Origin: Hydractinia symbiolongicarpus
Taxonomy: Eukaryota; Cnidaria; Hydrozoa; Anthoathecata; Hydractiniidae
Direction of reading: 5' to 3'
Length of the DNA stretch: 64,000 bases
NCBI RefSeq assembly: GCF_029227915.1
Contig: NC_079888.1
Span: forward strand, 4,165,001 to 4,229,000
Part shown: positions 63,832 to 64,000 of the stretch, piece by piece
Position numbering within the stretch: position 1 is the stretch's first letter
Layout of the letters: every line of letters begins with the position of its first letter
The notes under the pieces: model-generated
Told to the model about the DNA's origin: nothing
The model's database searches: none
The model's input: the letters and a program-made list of their open reading frames with translations, nothing else
Program-made: the position numbers and the translations under genes

Positions 63832-64000
63832 ATGATGAATACCCTAGAATTGGAAACACTACTCAACACAGAACTATTCAAGAACAAATTTCCAATTAGG
63901 AGTGTATTTTCTCTAGATCAATTGTTAGAATTAAGTAATTCGCATATAAATGATATGAATTTTTTGTTCATTTGTAATGATCAACCGAAAGAAATGCCTA
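63832..64000 (+). CDS. Start of a maturation protease-like gene, cut by the window end
   Basis: ATG codons at 63,832 and 63,835 open a frame to the window end: 'MMNTLELETLLNTELFKNKF', 'PIRSVFSLDQLLELSNSHIN' and 'DMNFLFICNDQPKEMP'. A segment '-FPI..VF..DQL' followed by 'FLFICNDQP' fits the N-terminus of adenain-like cysteine proteases, in which the catalytic His comes a few residues later, beyond the window. The place after the major capsid gene also fits. It would process capsid precursors. Confidence 0.65.
   Translation, partial: MMNTLELETLLNTELFKNKFPIRSVFSLDQLLELSNSHINDMNFLFICNDQPKEMP

Larger units (their letters stand above)
50717..64000. mobile_element. Polinton/Maverick (adintovirus-like) element, right side cut by the window
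   Basis: The set of genes is diagnostic: protein-primed DNA polymerase B, packaging ATPase, retroviral-type integrase, minor and major capsid proteins, and the start of a protease-like gene. The left end is placed by loss of repeat R; a plausible terminal start is 'agtagatagcaaatgag' at 50,732, since Polinton ends usually begin with AG, but the right terminal repeat is outside the window and cannot be compared. The polymerase gene lies on the minus strand and the ATPase-to-capsid genes on the plus strand. The copy carries one in-frame stop and at least one frameshift. Confidence 0.93.

Noticed and set aside
1-64000. tRNA and rRNA genes
   Set aside because: I looked for cloverleaf-like A and B box patterns and rRNA-like conserved stretches by eye and found none that I could support; a covariance search would be decisive.

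Overview
This window looks like nuclear DNA of an early-branching invertebrate, most likely a cnidarian and perhaps a hydrozoan. It is very AT-rich, has spliced genes with GT-AG introns, many microsatellites, and no bacterial-style operons. The mixture of ISL2EU, Harbinger, tyrosine-recombinase, Penelope, LINE and Polinton (Maverick) sequences is typical of cnidarian genomes. The species is inferred from this mixture, not proven. Almost every protein-coding stretch belongs to, or lies inside, a mobile element; I see no clear single-copy housekeeping gene.

Layout. 1-10 kb is mostly non-coding, with an old degenerate repeat (about 1.93-3.06 kb), a tidy 92-bp tandem array (3.41-4.09 kb), a 'TCGAATAAGCGCC' repeat and a Penelope-like GIY-YIG remnant (8.3 kb). 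10.1-13.3 kb is a decayed coding series on the + strand: SET domain, C2H2-like finger, tyrosine recombinase, Myb/SANT-like tail. 15.8-16.3 kb is a LINE 3' end with a (TAA)n tail. 16.5-21.2 kb holds three apparently intact genes: a PHD-finger protein, a large protein with a zinc ribbon and a DUF6589-like region, and a spliced HIRAN-like protein.

22,356-32,399 is a complete ISL2EU-type DNA transposon with 18-bp terminal inverted repeats and an AT duplication. It carries a THAP-DDE transposase and a SAP-SWIM-YqaJ-PHD nuclease gene that was later split by a 4.8-kb LINE with ORF1 and ORF2. 32.8-33.9 kb is a dead Harbinger transposase. 34-41 kb is a nested repeat zone: three damaged ubiquitin-specific-protease copies, associated minisatellites, a LINE reverse transcriptase interrupted by a TA-flanked 4.8-kb transposon, and a BEN-domain gene. 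41.7-45.5 kb has two more LINE fragments and a second tyrosine-recombinase remnant. 45.8-50.2 kb contains a MITE with perfect ends, a second BEN fragment and strong hairpins.

From about 50.7 kb to the window end lies a Polinton/Maverick, an integrated virus-like element truncated by the window edge. It has an accessory gene and a spliced protein-primed DNA polymerase B with one in-frame stop. Then come a C2H2 protein, a packaging ATPase, two structural or unknown proteins, and a chromodomain-tailed retroviral-type integrase. A frameshifted minor capsid gene, a small basic protein, an intact double-jelly-roll major capsid gene and the start of a protease-like gene follow. The genes to the right of the polymerase run in one direction with short spacers, so they look like one replication, packaging and capsid block. 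The stop and the frameshift argue that this copy is no longer fully active.
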